Source: Bacteroidota bacterium (GTDB lineage: Bacteria > Bacteroidota > Bacteroidia > Flavobacteriales > Flavobacteriaceae). Taken from it: 6,311 bases of DNA. The notes below the pieces were generated by a model. That model saw only the letters and a program-made list of their open reading frames with translations, was not told where the DNA came from and ran no database searches. Shown here piece after piece: positions 1 to 6,311 of this stretch (within the stretch, counting starts at the first letter, position 1; each line of letters opens with the position of its first letter). Both the position numbers and the translations under genes were made by a program. The stretch spans positions 1 through 6,311 of the forward strand of contig JAEWKB010000299.1 of NCBI GenBank assembly GCA_023386255.1, read 5' to 3'.

Positions 1-1747
1 GGAAAAGCCCTACTGAAGCCGTACTGCCCATAAACACCCCAAACCAAAAGTTAGACACAATACCTGCCCATTTCTTTTCATATAACCGGGCCAGCTTTTG
101 TGTGCGGACCCTGCCGAAACTGCGTTTCAGCAGCGGGTGTTCCTCAATGCGGTAATATACATTTTGATGCTTGTCTGTATTGGCAACACTACCGGCAATA
201 ATACCTGAAAGGAACAGGAATATTCCTGCTATAGATGCATATAATATTGATAGTGAATGTATAGGACTTTGGTCGGCAATAAGGCCTTGCCATTTTGAGG
301 CACCAAGATTGTAGTTGAATGCTATGTCGGAAAGCCACGCAATAAAGAGCGGCACCGAAAAAGCAAACATCACATTGCCTACAAAAGCAATGAACTGTGA
401 GCGGAACACCCTTGCAAAAAATTCGGCAAATGCCTGGTGCTTTTCATCTTCATCAACATCCTGCTTTTTACGCCCTGTTTCCAACGCACGCACCAGTGCC
501 GATGCTGTCATGGCGGGCTGCTTTGTTGCCAGTGTAAAACCAAGCACATAGATGGTAATAAAGCATAAGGCGTAATTAATACTGTAAATGAAGGCATGGC
601 CAAAAGCACTGGCATCTATTTTGGCAAGGAATAATTTAATGATGCATGCCAGGCCCACAATTATGCCACCACCCGATGCCGTCCGGAACATACGTAGATA
701 CTCCTTCCTGTCCTTAGTTATGTAATGTTCGCCCGTGCGCGCTGTATGCTGCGTAACTTCATAAGACAGGAGTTGCGTACTCTCGTTAATAAGTTTCCGT
801 ACATTGGTTTTCTTGCAATTGTACTCAATAAGGCTGCAGCCCAGATGTATGGTGTTCCTGCAGGCTTCGGCAGGCTCATCAACCACAAGTAAGGGCAGCA
901 AGGTCTTTAACCTTTGCAGTTGCTGGCGTATGCGCAGCAGGTTCTGGTTTACGCGCAGTGAAATGCCATACTTATCGCTGTTGCCGAAAGCCGTCTGCAC
1001 ATAATCTATGCATTGCCGGTGCAGCACCATTAGCTGTTTATAGCCTAAATCAGTCGATTTAAGAAAGTTTTTCTTTTCTTCCAGAATCTTTTCCGACACA
1101 AGGGCAAACTCTTTCTGAAACGCCAGAAACGGACTTTCAAGATTTTCATATTCCGGTACCATCTTAATCACATCCGATTCCAGTGCCCTTCCCGCGATTC
1201 GGTGCAATATAACTTCCATAGCAAAAAGAAGCTCCGCAAGGTTACTATTACCGGCGCCTGATACGTAAATAGAATTAAATTTAAGTAGTTCGAAGAGCTC
1301 CTCAAGCTGTTGGCGCGGTATCTTTTTTATCCATTTTGGGTCTGTCTTCTGGAAAAAAACCTGATTCAGCACATACTCGAGCGTATCTTTTGGTGACTGA
1401 TCCGGGATAAGCTTTGCAAAAAGCCGCTTCTTTACTTCATGAAAAAAGTCAGTATCCGTGAGTATTCCTGCATCGGTAAGAATTTTACTGAATTTCTTGT
1501 TCTTCAGTATCATCTTCAGGTATAAGGCCAAACCGTCCCTATACTTTTCATTGTGCTCCAACAGCAAAAGCAGCTCACTCAGGTCAACCTTTTTGAGAGT
1601 TTTAAGTTTTTTAGGCCTTATAAGCGCAACAAGCTCCGCCAGCAGGTCTACTTCATCTGCCTTATATTCCCAAAGGTTATGTTCGTCAAAGTTTACCTGA
1701 AAGAATTTTGTGAGGCTGGCAGTGGGCTTTGTTTTCCTGAACTTCAT
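1..1747 (-). CDS. Gcr/SpecificRecomb-family multipass membrane protein (annotated 'site-specific recombinase'), 3' end cut off
   Basis: The ATG at 1747-1745 opens a frame that stays open to the left edge, giving 582 visible residues beginning MKFRKTKPTASL. The first ~340 residues are soluble, helical and charged, and include a Leu/Arg-rich coiled segment (VNQNLLRIRQQLQRLKTLL, ~residues 260-285). Then come YITKDRKEYLRMFRTASGGG (~343-362) and hydrophobic segments near 353-373, 380-406, 451-478, 498-521 and 558-580. The segment GFTLATKQPAMTASALVRAL (~402-421) and the late SNFWFGVFMGS segment are characteristic of the family often named site-specific recombinase Gcr (Pfam SpecificRecomb). Members are usually about 650-700 residues, so roughly 70-120 residues are missing beyond the window. 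Nothing seen resembles the catalytic residues of tyrosine or serine recombinases, and the shape is that of an inner-membrane protein, so its real role is uncertain. It is divergent from the CYTH gene with 79 bases between them. The start lacks a Shine-Dalgarno sequence, as is common in this phylum. Confidence 0.87.
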   Translation of the reverse strand, partial: MKFRKTKPTASLTKFFQVNFDEHNLWEYKADEVDLLAELVALIRPKKLKTLKKVDLSELLLLLEHNEKYRDGLALYLKMILKNKKFSKILTDAGILTDTDFFHEVKKRLFAKLIPDQSPKDTLEYVLNQVFFQKTDPKWIKKIPRQQLEELFELLKFNSIYVSGAGNSNLAELLFAMEVILHRIAGRALESDVIKMVPEYENLESPFLAFQKEFALVSEKILEEKKNFLKSTDLGYKQLMVLHRQCIDYVQTAFGNSDKYGISLRVNQNLLRIRQQLQRLKTLLPLLVVDEPAEACRNTIHLGCSLIEYNCKKTNVRKLINESTQLLSYEVTQHTARTGEHYITKDRKEYLRMFRTASGGGIIVGLACIIKLFLAKIDASAFGHAFIYSINYALCFITIYVLGFTLATKQPAMTASALVRALETGRKKQDVDEDEKHQAFAEFFARVFRSQFIAFVGNVMFAFSVPLFIAWLSDIAFNYNLGASKWQGLIADQSPIHSLSILYASIAGIFLFLSGIIAGSVANTDKHQNVYYRIEEHPLLKRSFGRVRTQKLARLYEKKWAGIVSNFWFGVFMGSTASVGLF

Positions 1748-1826
1748 TTATCTGCTGTAAATGGTAATTTTGGATAAAATTACAAATCACAATTGAGAAA
1801 TCTTTACCTTGGCTATACTTTAGCAA

Positions 1827-2303
1827 ATGATTATGACCGAAATTGAAAGAAAATTCCTCGTAGTAAGCGATGATTTCAAACATGAAGCTGTTACACATAA
1901 GCGCATTGTACAGGGTTACCTGAACTCGCATCCGGAAAGGACAGTACGAGTACGCATAAAAGGCAGTGAAGGCTACCTGACCATAAAAGGCAAAGGCAAT
2001 GAAACAGGAACAACCCGTATGGAATGGGAAACCGCCATACCTGCAGGCGAAGCCGAGCAGCTGCTGCAGCTTTGCGAAAAAGGTGTTATAGACAAAGTAC
2101 GTTATGAAGTTCCTTCAGGAAAACACGTAATTGAAGTTGACGTTTTCTACGGTGATAATGAGGGACTGGTTATGGCCGAAATTGAACTTGAAGAAGAAAA
2201 TGAGGCATTTGAAAAACCTGCCTGGCTTGGCAAAGAAGTTACCGGCGATAAGCGCTATTATAATTCCTCACTCTCTAATAATCCATATACAATTTGGAAG
2301 TAG
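1827..2303 (+). CDS. CYTH domain protein, predicted triphosphate tunnel metalloenzyme
   Basis: This 158-residue protein consists of a single CYTH domain, the usual length of short bacterial members. The signature EIERK (E5, E7, K9) opens the domain. It is followed by the alternating charged strands expected to line the tunnel: R41/R43/K45 in VRVRIKG, K54/K56 in LTIKGKG, R64/E66/E68 in RMEWE, K90/R92, E103/D105, and E118/E120/E122 in AEIELEEE. The C-terminal motif VTGDKRYYNSSL (~138-149) is also typical. Known family members hydrolyse tripolyphosphate or other triphosphates with Mg2+ or Mn2+ in a beta-barrel tunnel; the glutamates bind metal and the basic residues bind phosphate. Tripolyphosphatase activity is the best guess by analogy with short bacterial homologues; adenylate cyclase or thiamine triphosphatase activity cannot be excluded. 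The protein has no signal peptide and is probably cytosolic. A second ATG at 1833 would give MTEIERKFLV, an equally family-like start, so the first two residues are uncertain. Confidence 0.93.
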   Translation: MIMTEIERKFLVVSDDFKHEAVTHKRIVQGYLNSHPERTVRVRIKGSEGYLTIKGKGNETGTTRMEWETAIPAGEAEQLLQLCEKGVIDKVRYEVPSGKHVIEVDVFYGDNEGLVMAEIELEEENEAFEKPAWLGKEVTGDKRYYNSSLSNNPYTIWK

Positions 2304-2374
2304 CAGAAGCGTTATAAGTTAAAAATGATTGTAAATTTTTCAGGAATATTAATTAATTTTATTGAAAATCAAAT

Positions 2375-2428
2375 ATTAAAAAGTTACTTACCCTACTACT
2401 TTTAACTACCCTAACACTAACAGGATGC
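2375..2428 (+). other. Lipoprotein (Sec/SPII) signal peptide with lipobox LTGC, upstream of the first ATG
   Basis: The 17 residues before Cys18 show a Lys-Lys n-region, a Leu/Thr-rich hydrophobic core and an L-T-G|C cleavage site, followed by Ser-Thr-Ser. This is the layout of a signal-peptidase-II substrate. It is in frame with the downstream protein and is the main argument against starting the gene at the ATG at 2486. Confidence 0.82.
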
Positions 2429-3115
2429 TCTACCAGCATTAAAACAACCCTTGTTGATAAATCCCTTACTTCACTTAACCCTGAGATGGAGGTTATTGTA
2501 CTGTCTCCCGAAGATCCGGCACCTGCATCTGCAAAGATGGTTGGGAAGGTAAAAATTGGCGACTCCGGCTTTACTACCGATTGCGGGTATAATACAGTTG
2601 TTGACCAGGCAAAAACTGAAGCACGAAAGGCCGGCGGAAATGTAGTGAAGCTAACTGAGGTAAAAAAACCATCGGCGCTTGGCAGTACCTGCTACAGGAT
2701 AGAGGCCAACATACTGTACATACCTAATATCAGTGATTATAATCATCAATCAAGGTTAGAACAGGATGCCATAACCCGCTCAAAATTTCCTGAAAATCCA
2801 AATTATGCTTTGTTGTATGTATATCGAAGAGCATCTGCTAATGGCGCTTTGCTAAACTATACCATCCATCTTGACGGAAAGCCCTTGTTTAAGATATACA
2901 ACAACAGCAAACAGGTAATAAAAATATACGAAGAAGGTAAACATAAGGTAAGGGCCAGCCTGGAGACCGAAGAAATAAAAGAGGTTGATATTAAATTTGG
3001 CGAGGAATATTTTTTAGAGTGCAGCGTAAACAGCGGCGTGTTCATCGGCAGGCCCGAACTAAATTTTGTAGATAAAAAAGTAGGCCGCGAAGAATATGAA
3101 AAAATAAAAGATTAG
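2375..3115 (+). CDS. Putative outer-envelope lipoprotein, Cys-pair (RcsF/DUF4156-like) domain plus DUF2846-like domain; apparent ATT start
   Basis: The first in-frame ATG is at 2486 (209 residues), but the frame upstream encodes an obvious lipoprotein signal peptide: KKLLTLLLLTTLTLTGCS, with lipobox L-T-G-C and the lipidated Cys at codon 2426-2428. In-frame codons between the TGA at 2363 and this signal include no ATG, GTG or TTG; ATT at 2375, directly before AAA AAG, sits where ATG is expected. I therefore place the start at 2375, giving 246 residues with Cys18 as the mature N-terminus. Residues ~55-117 (DCGY ... AKTEARKAGGNVVKLTE ... STCYRIEA) resemble small periplasmic domains of the RcsF/DUF4156 type, with C70 and C106 positioned for a disulfide. 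Residues ~145-246 (ALLYVYRR ... IHLDGKPLFKI ... EEGKHKVRASL ... FGEEYFLECSV) match the pattern of DUF2846-like beta-sandwich lipoproteins. Function is unknown; an envelope-surface or sensing role is only inferred. It lies 71 bases after the CYTH gene and overlaps the convergent radical SAM gene by 4 bases. Confidence 0.78.
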   Translation: MKKLLTLLLLTTLTLTGCSTSIKTTLVDKSLTSLNPEMEVIVLSPEDPAPASAKMVGKVKIGDSGFTTDCGYNTVVDQAKTEARKAGGNVVKLTEVKKPSALGSTCYRIEANILYIPNISDYNHQSRLEQDAITRSKFPENPNYALLYVYRRASANGALLNYTIHLDGKPLFKIYNNSKQVIKIYEEGKHKVRASLETEEIKEVDIKFGEEYFLECSVNSGVFIGRPELNFVDKKVGREEYEKIKD

Positions 3116-4161
3116 AAGAGCCGCAGCTGTTCACCTTTAGTACCATCAAATAAATCAGTGTTGAGATCAGGGATATACTTACCTTCAAAATATTTTTGCC
3201 TCCCTATTCTAAAGGTGTTGTGTATCATTTCGGCAATGTTGCCTTCGCCTACCTTACGTTTGAAGGCTTTTTTTTCACCAAGCTTACCACCGTGCATAGA
3301 CTGTATATGATGCAAAACCTTTTCCTTCCGGTCAGGATAATGCTCCTCCAGCCAGTCAATAAATACCGGTTCTACCGTGTCATTTAACCGCACAAGCGTA
3401 TAACCGAAGCTGCTTGCGCCTTTATCTGACACCATTTTTATTATGCTTAAAATTTCAGGAGTGTTCAGTCCCGGTATCATGGGCGCTATCATTATATTCA
3501 CAGGAATACCGTTCTGTGACAGCTTTTCAATAGCCTGCAACTTGTTATTTACCGATGAAGTACGGGGCTCCAGTTTCCGCCTTAGGCCTTCATCAATGGT
3601 AGGGATGCTTAATGATACTGTAACAAGATTTTTCTCTGCCAGTTGGGTAATTATATCAAGGTCACGAGTTACAAGCGCATTTTTTGTAAGTATGTTCACC
3701 GGGTGGCGGTAATCCAGGAAAACCTGCAGTATCTTTCTTGTTATCTCCAGCTTCCTTTCCACAGGCTGGTAGCAGTCAGTATTACCCGAAAGCAGTATCG
3801 GCTCTGCCTTATAGCCCCTTTTGGTAAAGAACTGTTCCAACAGTTGGGGTGCGTTCTTCTTTACCAGTATCTTCCTCTCAAAATCAATTCCTGCGCTGTA
3901 GCCCCAGTACTCATGCGTGGGCCTTGCAAAGCAATAGGCACAGCCATGCTCACAACCCTGGTATGGGTTCATAGAGTACATCATGCCCAGGTCAGGGCTT
4001 TTTACTGGATTAACTATTGATTTTGGGAAAACCTCCAGTATCTCGGTTTTTGCAATCTCTTCTTCAAAATCATCATCATAAATAGATTTTTCGTAACGGT
4101 TCTTTATAAAGTGGTTGTGTATGTTGCTAACGGCTCCCTGCCCTTTTATCTCCTTTTTCAT
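3112..4161 (-). CDS. PA0069-family radical SAM protein (SplB-like, COG1533)
   Basis: Starting from ATG 4161-4159 the protein has 349 residues, close to the usual family size. The iron-sulfur/SAM motif C-x3-C-x2-C is in YQGCEHGCAYCFAR (C70, C74, C77). Other family landmarks follow: SGNTDCYQPVERKLEITR (~125-142), ILTKNALVTRDLDII (~157-171), VSLSIPTIDEGLRRKLEPR (~182-200) and NIMIAPMIPGLN (~222-233). Together these make a TIM-barrel-type radical SAM fold distantly related to spore photoproduct lyase. The substrate of the PA0069 group is unknown, and DNA repair should not be assumed. The N-terminal KGQGAVSN..NHF segment is also conserved in the family, so the start cannot be much later. A longer version from a TTG at 4191 is unlikely because that TTG lies inside the candidate -7 promoter box. 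The TAA stop shares bases with the TAG stop of the lipoprotein gene on the other strand. Confidence 0.93.
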   Translation of the reverse strand: MKKEIKGQGAVSNIHNHFIKNRYEKSIYDDDFEEEIAKTEILEVFPKSIVNPVKSPDLGMMYSMNPYQGCEHGCAYCFARPTHEYWGYSAGIDFERKILVKKNAPQLLEQFFTKRGYKAEPILLSGNTDCYQPVERKLEITRKILQVFLDYRHPVNILTKNALVTRDLDIITQLAEKNLVTVSLSIPTIDEGLRRKLEPRTSSVNNKLQAIEKLSQNGIPVNIMIAPMIPGLNTPEILSIIKMVSDKGASSFGYTLVRLNDTVEPVFIDWLEEHYPDRKEKVLHHIQSMHGGKLGEKKAFKRKVGEGNIAEMIHNTFRIGRQKYFEGKYIPDLNTDLFDGTKGEQLRLF

Positions 4162-4163
4162 AT

Positions 4164-4169
4164 CCTTCT
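4164..4169 (-). promoter_or_regulatory. Purine-rich AGAAGG before the radical SAM start
   Basis: The minus strand reads GAGAAGGAT-ATG just before 4161. The AGAAGG resembles a Shine-Dalgarno sequence but is only 2 bases from the ATG, closer than ideal. It gives modest support for choosing this ATG over the upstream TTG. Confidence 0.35.
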
Positions 4170-4188
4170 CATTTACATGAGCAAGGTA

Positions 4189-4196
4189 CAAATATA
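4189..4196 (-). promoter_or_regulatory. Candidate Bacteroidetes -7 promoter box TATATTTG for the radical SAM gene
   Basis: The minus strand carries TATATTTG, an exact match to the Bacteroidetes -7 consensus TAnnTTTG. It would place transcription start near 4183, about 20 bases before the ATG at 4161. I find no good TTG -33 element at 17-21 bases spacing (the nearest similar sequence, TTTCG at 4222-4226, is about 25 bases away), so the promoter is inferred from the -7 box and its position only. Confidence 0.5.
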
Positions 4197-4215
4197 TAAG
4201 ATTATTTTCTTATAT
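4194..4215. repeat. AT-rich inverted repeat, 8-base arms with 6-base loop
   Basis: ATATAAGA (4194-4201) and TCTTATAT (4208-4215) are perfect reverse complements around the loop TTATTT. The repeat lies between the end of the T9SS gene and the start of the radical SAM gene and overlaps the edge of the -7 box. It could be a weak terminator for the T9SS gene, an operator, or chance in AT-rich DNA. The stem has only one G-C pair and no clear U-run follows, so the terminator reading is weak. Confidence 0.45.
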
Positions 4216-4236
4216 TTATAACGAAAATTATCAACA

Positions 4237-6311
4237 CTAACGTAGCATACTGAAGTGACCTTTGTACTCTTTGCCGTTTTGCCTCACGGCAACGAACCAG
4301 TAATCGGTTGATGGCAGCTCCCGGCCATTGTATTTCCCGTCCCAACCCGCACTACTCCCATTAAAGGATGTAAGCAATTTACCATACCTGTCGAAAACAT
4401 GTACAACCAGCTCCGGCTCATACTGTCCAAATTTTATACGCCATGTTTCATGAAAGCTGTCGCCGTTGGGTGTAAAATATTTTGGATACATAAGTAAAGC
4501 TACTTCTTCGTTCGCTTCGCCACAGCCATTGGCATCTCTTACATAAACCGTATAAACACCTGGTTCAAGTCCGTTGAAATAGGGGTTTTGTTGGTAATTT
4601 ATTTGATCTATAGAATATTCAAAAACTCCATTACCTTCCGCTATAACATGTATGCTGTTGTTATGGTCGGTCCAGTCTGATACTTCAATCTTTTTGATAA
4701 CCGGCGCACCTGATTTTATAACTGTAACAGCTGCCGTAGCATCGCACAAAATGTCATTATAGTTTTTAAATACGGTTAAAGTATATTGCCCGGCTGCTGC
4801 CTGTATGGTTTGGGTGGTTTCGCCCGTGGACCACAAATAAGCATCAAAACCTGAAGGAGCTGAAAGCTGAATACTATTACCCGTACAAAAAGTAACTTCA
4901 TCATCCATAACAAATACAGGTTTCTGCCTTACAATAAGCTTAAATGATGTTACTGCATAACATCCTGTACCCTGTCCGGAAAATACCCTTGCATAAATGG
5001 TTTGCGGGTTTTGGGTATTGGTAAAATCATCCGGCAAAATGTTTATGCCTGCCTCGGCATCAGCCTGTGATGCATGATAAGATACAAAATATACTGCCGG
5101 CGATTGCGCCCCAAGTATTGCGGCATCTTGTGCGCGGAGATTAAACAGTGCGCGGCCATCGTTATCATCATCACACATTACAAGGTCCTGCGGCTGGTTT
5201 GCTACAGGCCCCTGCAGTATAATAACAGTGCGGGTAAAATACCGTACCGTATTGCCTTTCCTGGCTTTAGTTTTTACAGTATATGTACCGGCAGCAGCAT
5301 AAACATGAGTTGGACTGAAAGCCGTTGAAGTACCTCCATCACCAAAATCCCATTCTACAGTATCAGCAGGCATAGTAGCTGTGAAACTGAATGATATCGA
5401 TGTACCCGCGCAATTTCCGTCAGCATTAACACGCGTTACATATAACGGCACAGTAAGATGGTTGGGTAGCCCTGAAAACGTTCTCCTGCCTTGCAGAAAA
5501 ACCTGATCCTGCACATAATTGCAGCCATCGCCCGGTTCATCAGGATTATTAATTACCGAGAGATTATTCTGAAGATTGCCGTTAACCACATATATCTTAC
5601 CGTCAGGCCCTAGTTTTAAGGCACAATCAGACACAAGGTCAGCAATAAGCGTTTCAGTGGCACGGACATCAAGAGCATTTACATCATACTGGAAGACCCT
5701 GTTTTCACGGGCAACATAAAGTTTGTTCGATGATGGCGAGAATTCTACCCCATAGGCATGGCCGCCCGTGCTTAGTTCCCTGGCATTACTTACGGCTCCT
5801 GTAGCATTATTGAAATTGAATAACTCTGTATTGATATTGCTGTTAGCTATGGCAAGATGTGCACCGTCAGGAGAAATAACCATATAACCCGCATATCTCC
5901 CCGAATTATTGGCACCATCAGTTACAGTACCCGCATTGCTGATAACAGGCACAGGATTAACCCCTGCAGCCGTAACCAGATACGAATAGAAGGCATTGCT
6001 GCCCCAGTGCTTGGTAGTGATCCATATATCGATGCCATTAGCATGATAAGCCGCTGTAAGCTTTTCGGCAGTGGGTGTCACCAATTGTATGTTTTTAGCT
6101 ACCACAGCACCCAGGCCGTTATCTGCTGCCATATCAATTTCAGAATATGTAAGGCCGTTTGCCCTGCCTTCGGCATCAGTTACAAAAAGGTAATAGCGTG
6201 TAGTACTGCCCGGCTTAAGTACTGCAAGGCACGACTGACTGGATGAATGGTTGCCCCGGAGGCCGTCGCCGTTTAGCATAAGCTGCCTGTTGCGGTTCCA
6301 TACCCTGGTGC
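4237..6311 (-). CDS. Large secreted protein with propeller-like region, PKD domain and T9SS type B sorting domain; 5' end cut off
   Basis: The frame enters from the right edge and ends at TAG 4239-4237, giving 690 visible residues; the Met at 6279 is internal, since TRVWNRNRQL precedes it in frame. Counting from that Met: residues ~20-285 are propeller-like, with recurring blade phrases such as YMVISPDGAHLAIAN, YGVEFSPSSNKLYVAR and CALKLGPDGKIYVVNG. A PKD domain (~287-357) carries VEWDFGDGG and HVYAAAGTYTV. A module at ~365-450 begins CDDDNDGRALFNL and contains NPQTIYARVFS and GCYAVTSFKLIV. An Ig-like module (~455-520) has LWSTGETTQTI, and a SprB-repeat-like module (~530-590) has LEPGVYTVYVRDANGCG. 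The end (~597-680) is the type B (gliding motility-associated, CHU_C) sorting domain: YFTPNGDSFHETWRI, VFDRYGKLL, GWDGKYNGRELPSTDYWF, and the terminal KGHFSMLR. Such proteins are exported by the Sec pathway, then by T9SS to the cell surface or medium. Whether this one is an adhesin or an enzyme is not visible. Its signal peptide and promoter lie outside the window. Confidence 0.93.
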   Translation of the reverse strand, partial: TRVWNRNRQLMLNGDGLRGNHSSSQSCLAVLKPGSTTRYYLFVTDAEGRANGLTYSEIDMAADNGLGAVVAKNIQLVTPTAEKLTAAYHANGIDIWITTKHWGSNAFYSYLVTAAGVNPVPVISNAGTVTDGANNSGRYAGYMVISPDGAHLAIANSNINTELFNFNNATGAVSNARELSTGGHAYGVEFSPSSNKLYVARENRVFQYDVNALDVRATETLIADLVSDCALKLGPDGKIYVVNGNLQNNLSVINNPDEPGDGCNYVQDQVFLQGRRTFSGLPNHLTVPLYVTRVNADGNCAGTSISFSFTATMPADTVEWDFGDGGTSTAFSPTHVYAAAGTYTVKTKARKGNTVRYFTRTVIILQGPVANQPQDLVMCDDDNDGRALFNLRAQDAAILGAQSPAVYFVSYHASQADAEAGINILPDDFTNTQNPQTIYARVFSGQGTGCYAVTSFKLIVRQKPVFVMDDEVTFCTGNSIQLSAPSGFDAYLWSTGETTQTIQAAAGQYTLTVFKNYNDILCDATAAVTVIKSGAPVIKKIEVSDWTDHNNSIHVIAEGNGVFEYSIDQINYQQNPYFNGLEPGVYTVYVRDANGCGEANEEVALLMYPKYFTPNGDSFHETWRIKFGQYEPELVVHVFDRYGKLLTSFNGSSAGWDGKYNGRELPSTDYWFVAVRQNGKEYKGHFSMLR

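Noticed and set aside
1..1747. Reading the 'recombinase' gene as part of an integrative element or invertible locus
   Set aside because: No attachment sites, invertible repeats, tRNA or integrase-type motifs are visible; only the historic family name suggests recombination.
1793..1823. TTG (1793-1795) plus TACTTTAG (1816-1823) as a CYTH promoter
   Set aside because: The spacing of 20 is acceptable, but the -7 box has a mismatch and transcription would begin at about the start codon itself, leaving no leader.
1686..1931. Minus-strand 81-codon open frame spanning the Gcr/CYTH divergent gap
   Set aside because: It overlaps the starts of both well-supported genes, has no recognisable domain, and is best explained as a shadow frame.
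2329..2361. TTG (2329-2331) plus TAATTTTA (2354-2361) as a promoter for the lipoprotein gene
   Set aside because: The -7 box has a mismatch and the spacing of 22 is long; in such AT-rich DNA this could easily be chance. It remains possible but is not supported enough to annotate.
2325..2408. 27-codon plus-strand open frame overlapping the lipoprotein signal peptide in another frame
   Set aside because: It has no recognisable features and ends inside the signal-peptide region. It does not restore an ATG start for the lipoprotein without a frameshift, for which I see no evidence.
3443..4020. Plus-strand open frames of 89 and 125 codons inside the radical SAM gene
   Set aside because: They are antisense to a strongly conserved coding region and their translations show no family features.
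4159..4191. Upstream TTG start adding 10 residues to the radical SAM protein
   Set aside because: The TTG is the last three bases of the TATATTTG box, so it would lie upstream of the inferred transcript start; the ATG at 4161 fits better.
5857..6246. Plus-strand 129-codon open frame opposite the T9SS gene
   Set aside because: It lies antisense to the propeller-like coding region and its composition looks like a shadow of that gene.

Overview
The window looks like an ordinary chromosomal segment of a member of the Bacteroidetes, most likely the class Flavobacteriia. The evidence is a type IX secretion (T9SS) type B sorting domain of the gliding-motility-associated kind, a TATATTTG -7 promoter box of the Bacteroidetes type (TAnnTTTG), sparse Shine-Dalgarno sequences, and moderately AT-rich DNA. 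It is densely coding, and no gap between genes exceeds about 80 bases.

Layout from left to right. (1) Positions 1-1747, minus strand, hold most of a Gcr/SpecificRecomb-family multipass membrane protein whose C-terminus runs off the left edge. (2) Divergently, 1827-2303 on the plus strand encodes a short CYTH-domain protein, predicted to be a triphosphate tunnel metalloenzyme. (3) 2375-3115 on the plus strand encodes a two-part lipoprotein. Its signal peptide lies upstream of the first in-frame ATG and seems to start at an ATT codon. (4) 3112-4161 on the minus strand encodes a PA0069-family radical SAM protein. It meets the lipoprotein gene tail to tail with a 4-base overlap of stop codons. 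(5) 4237-6311 on the minus strand is the C-terminal part of a large secreted T9SS protein: a beta-propeller-like region, a PKD domain, two or three Ig/SprB-like modules and the type B sorting domain. Its N-terminus runs off the right edge.

The genes do not form an obvious pathway. The two at the edges are membrane or secreted proteins, and the three inner ones are a small phosphate-chemistry enzyme, an envelope lipoprotein and a radical SAM enzyme of unknown substrate. Genes 4 and 5 point the same way, but a strong candidate promoter between them suggests gene 4 is transcribed on its own. I see no mobile element, CRISPR array, tRNA, rRNA or defence system, and no convincing new multi-gene system. 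The points most worth a second look are the ATT start of the lipoprotein, its Cys-pair plus DUF2846-like architecture, and the doubtful 'recombinase' label on the Gcr-family membrane protein.
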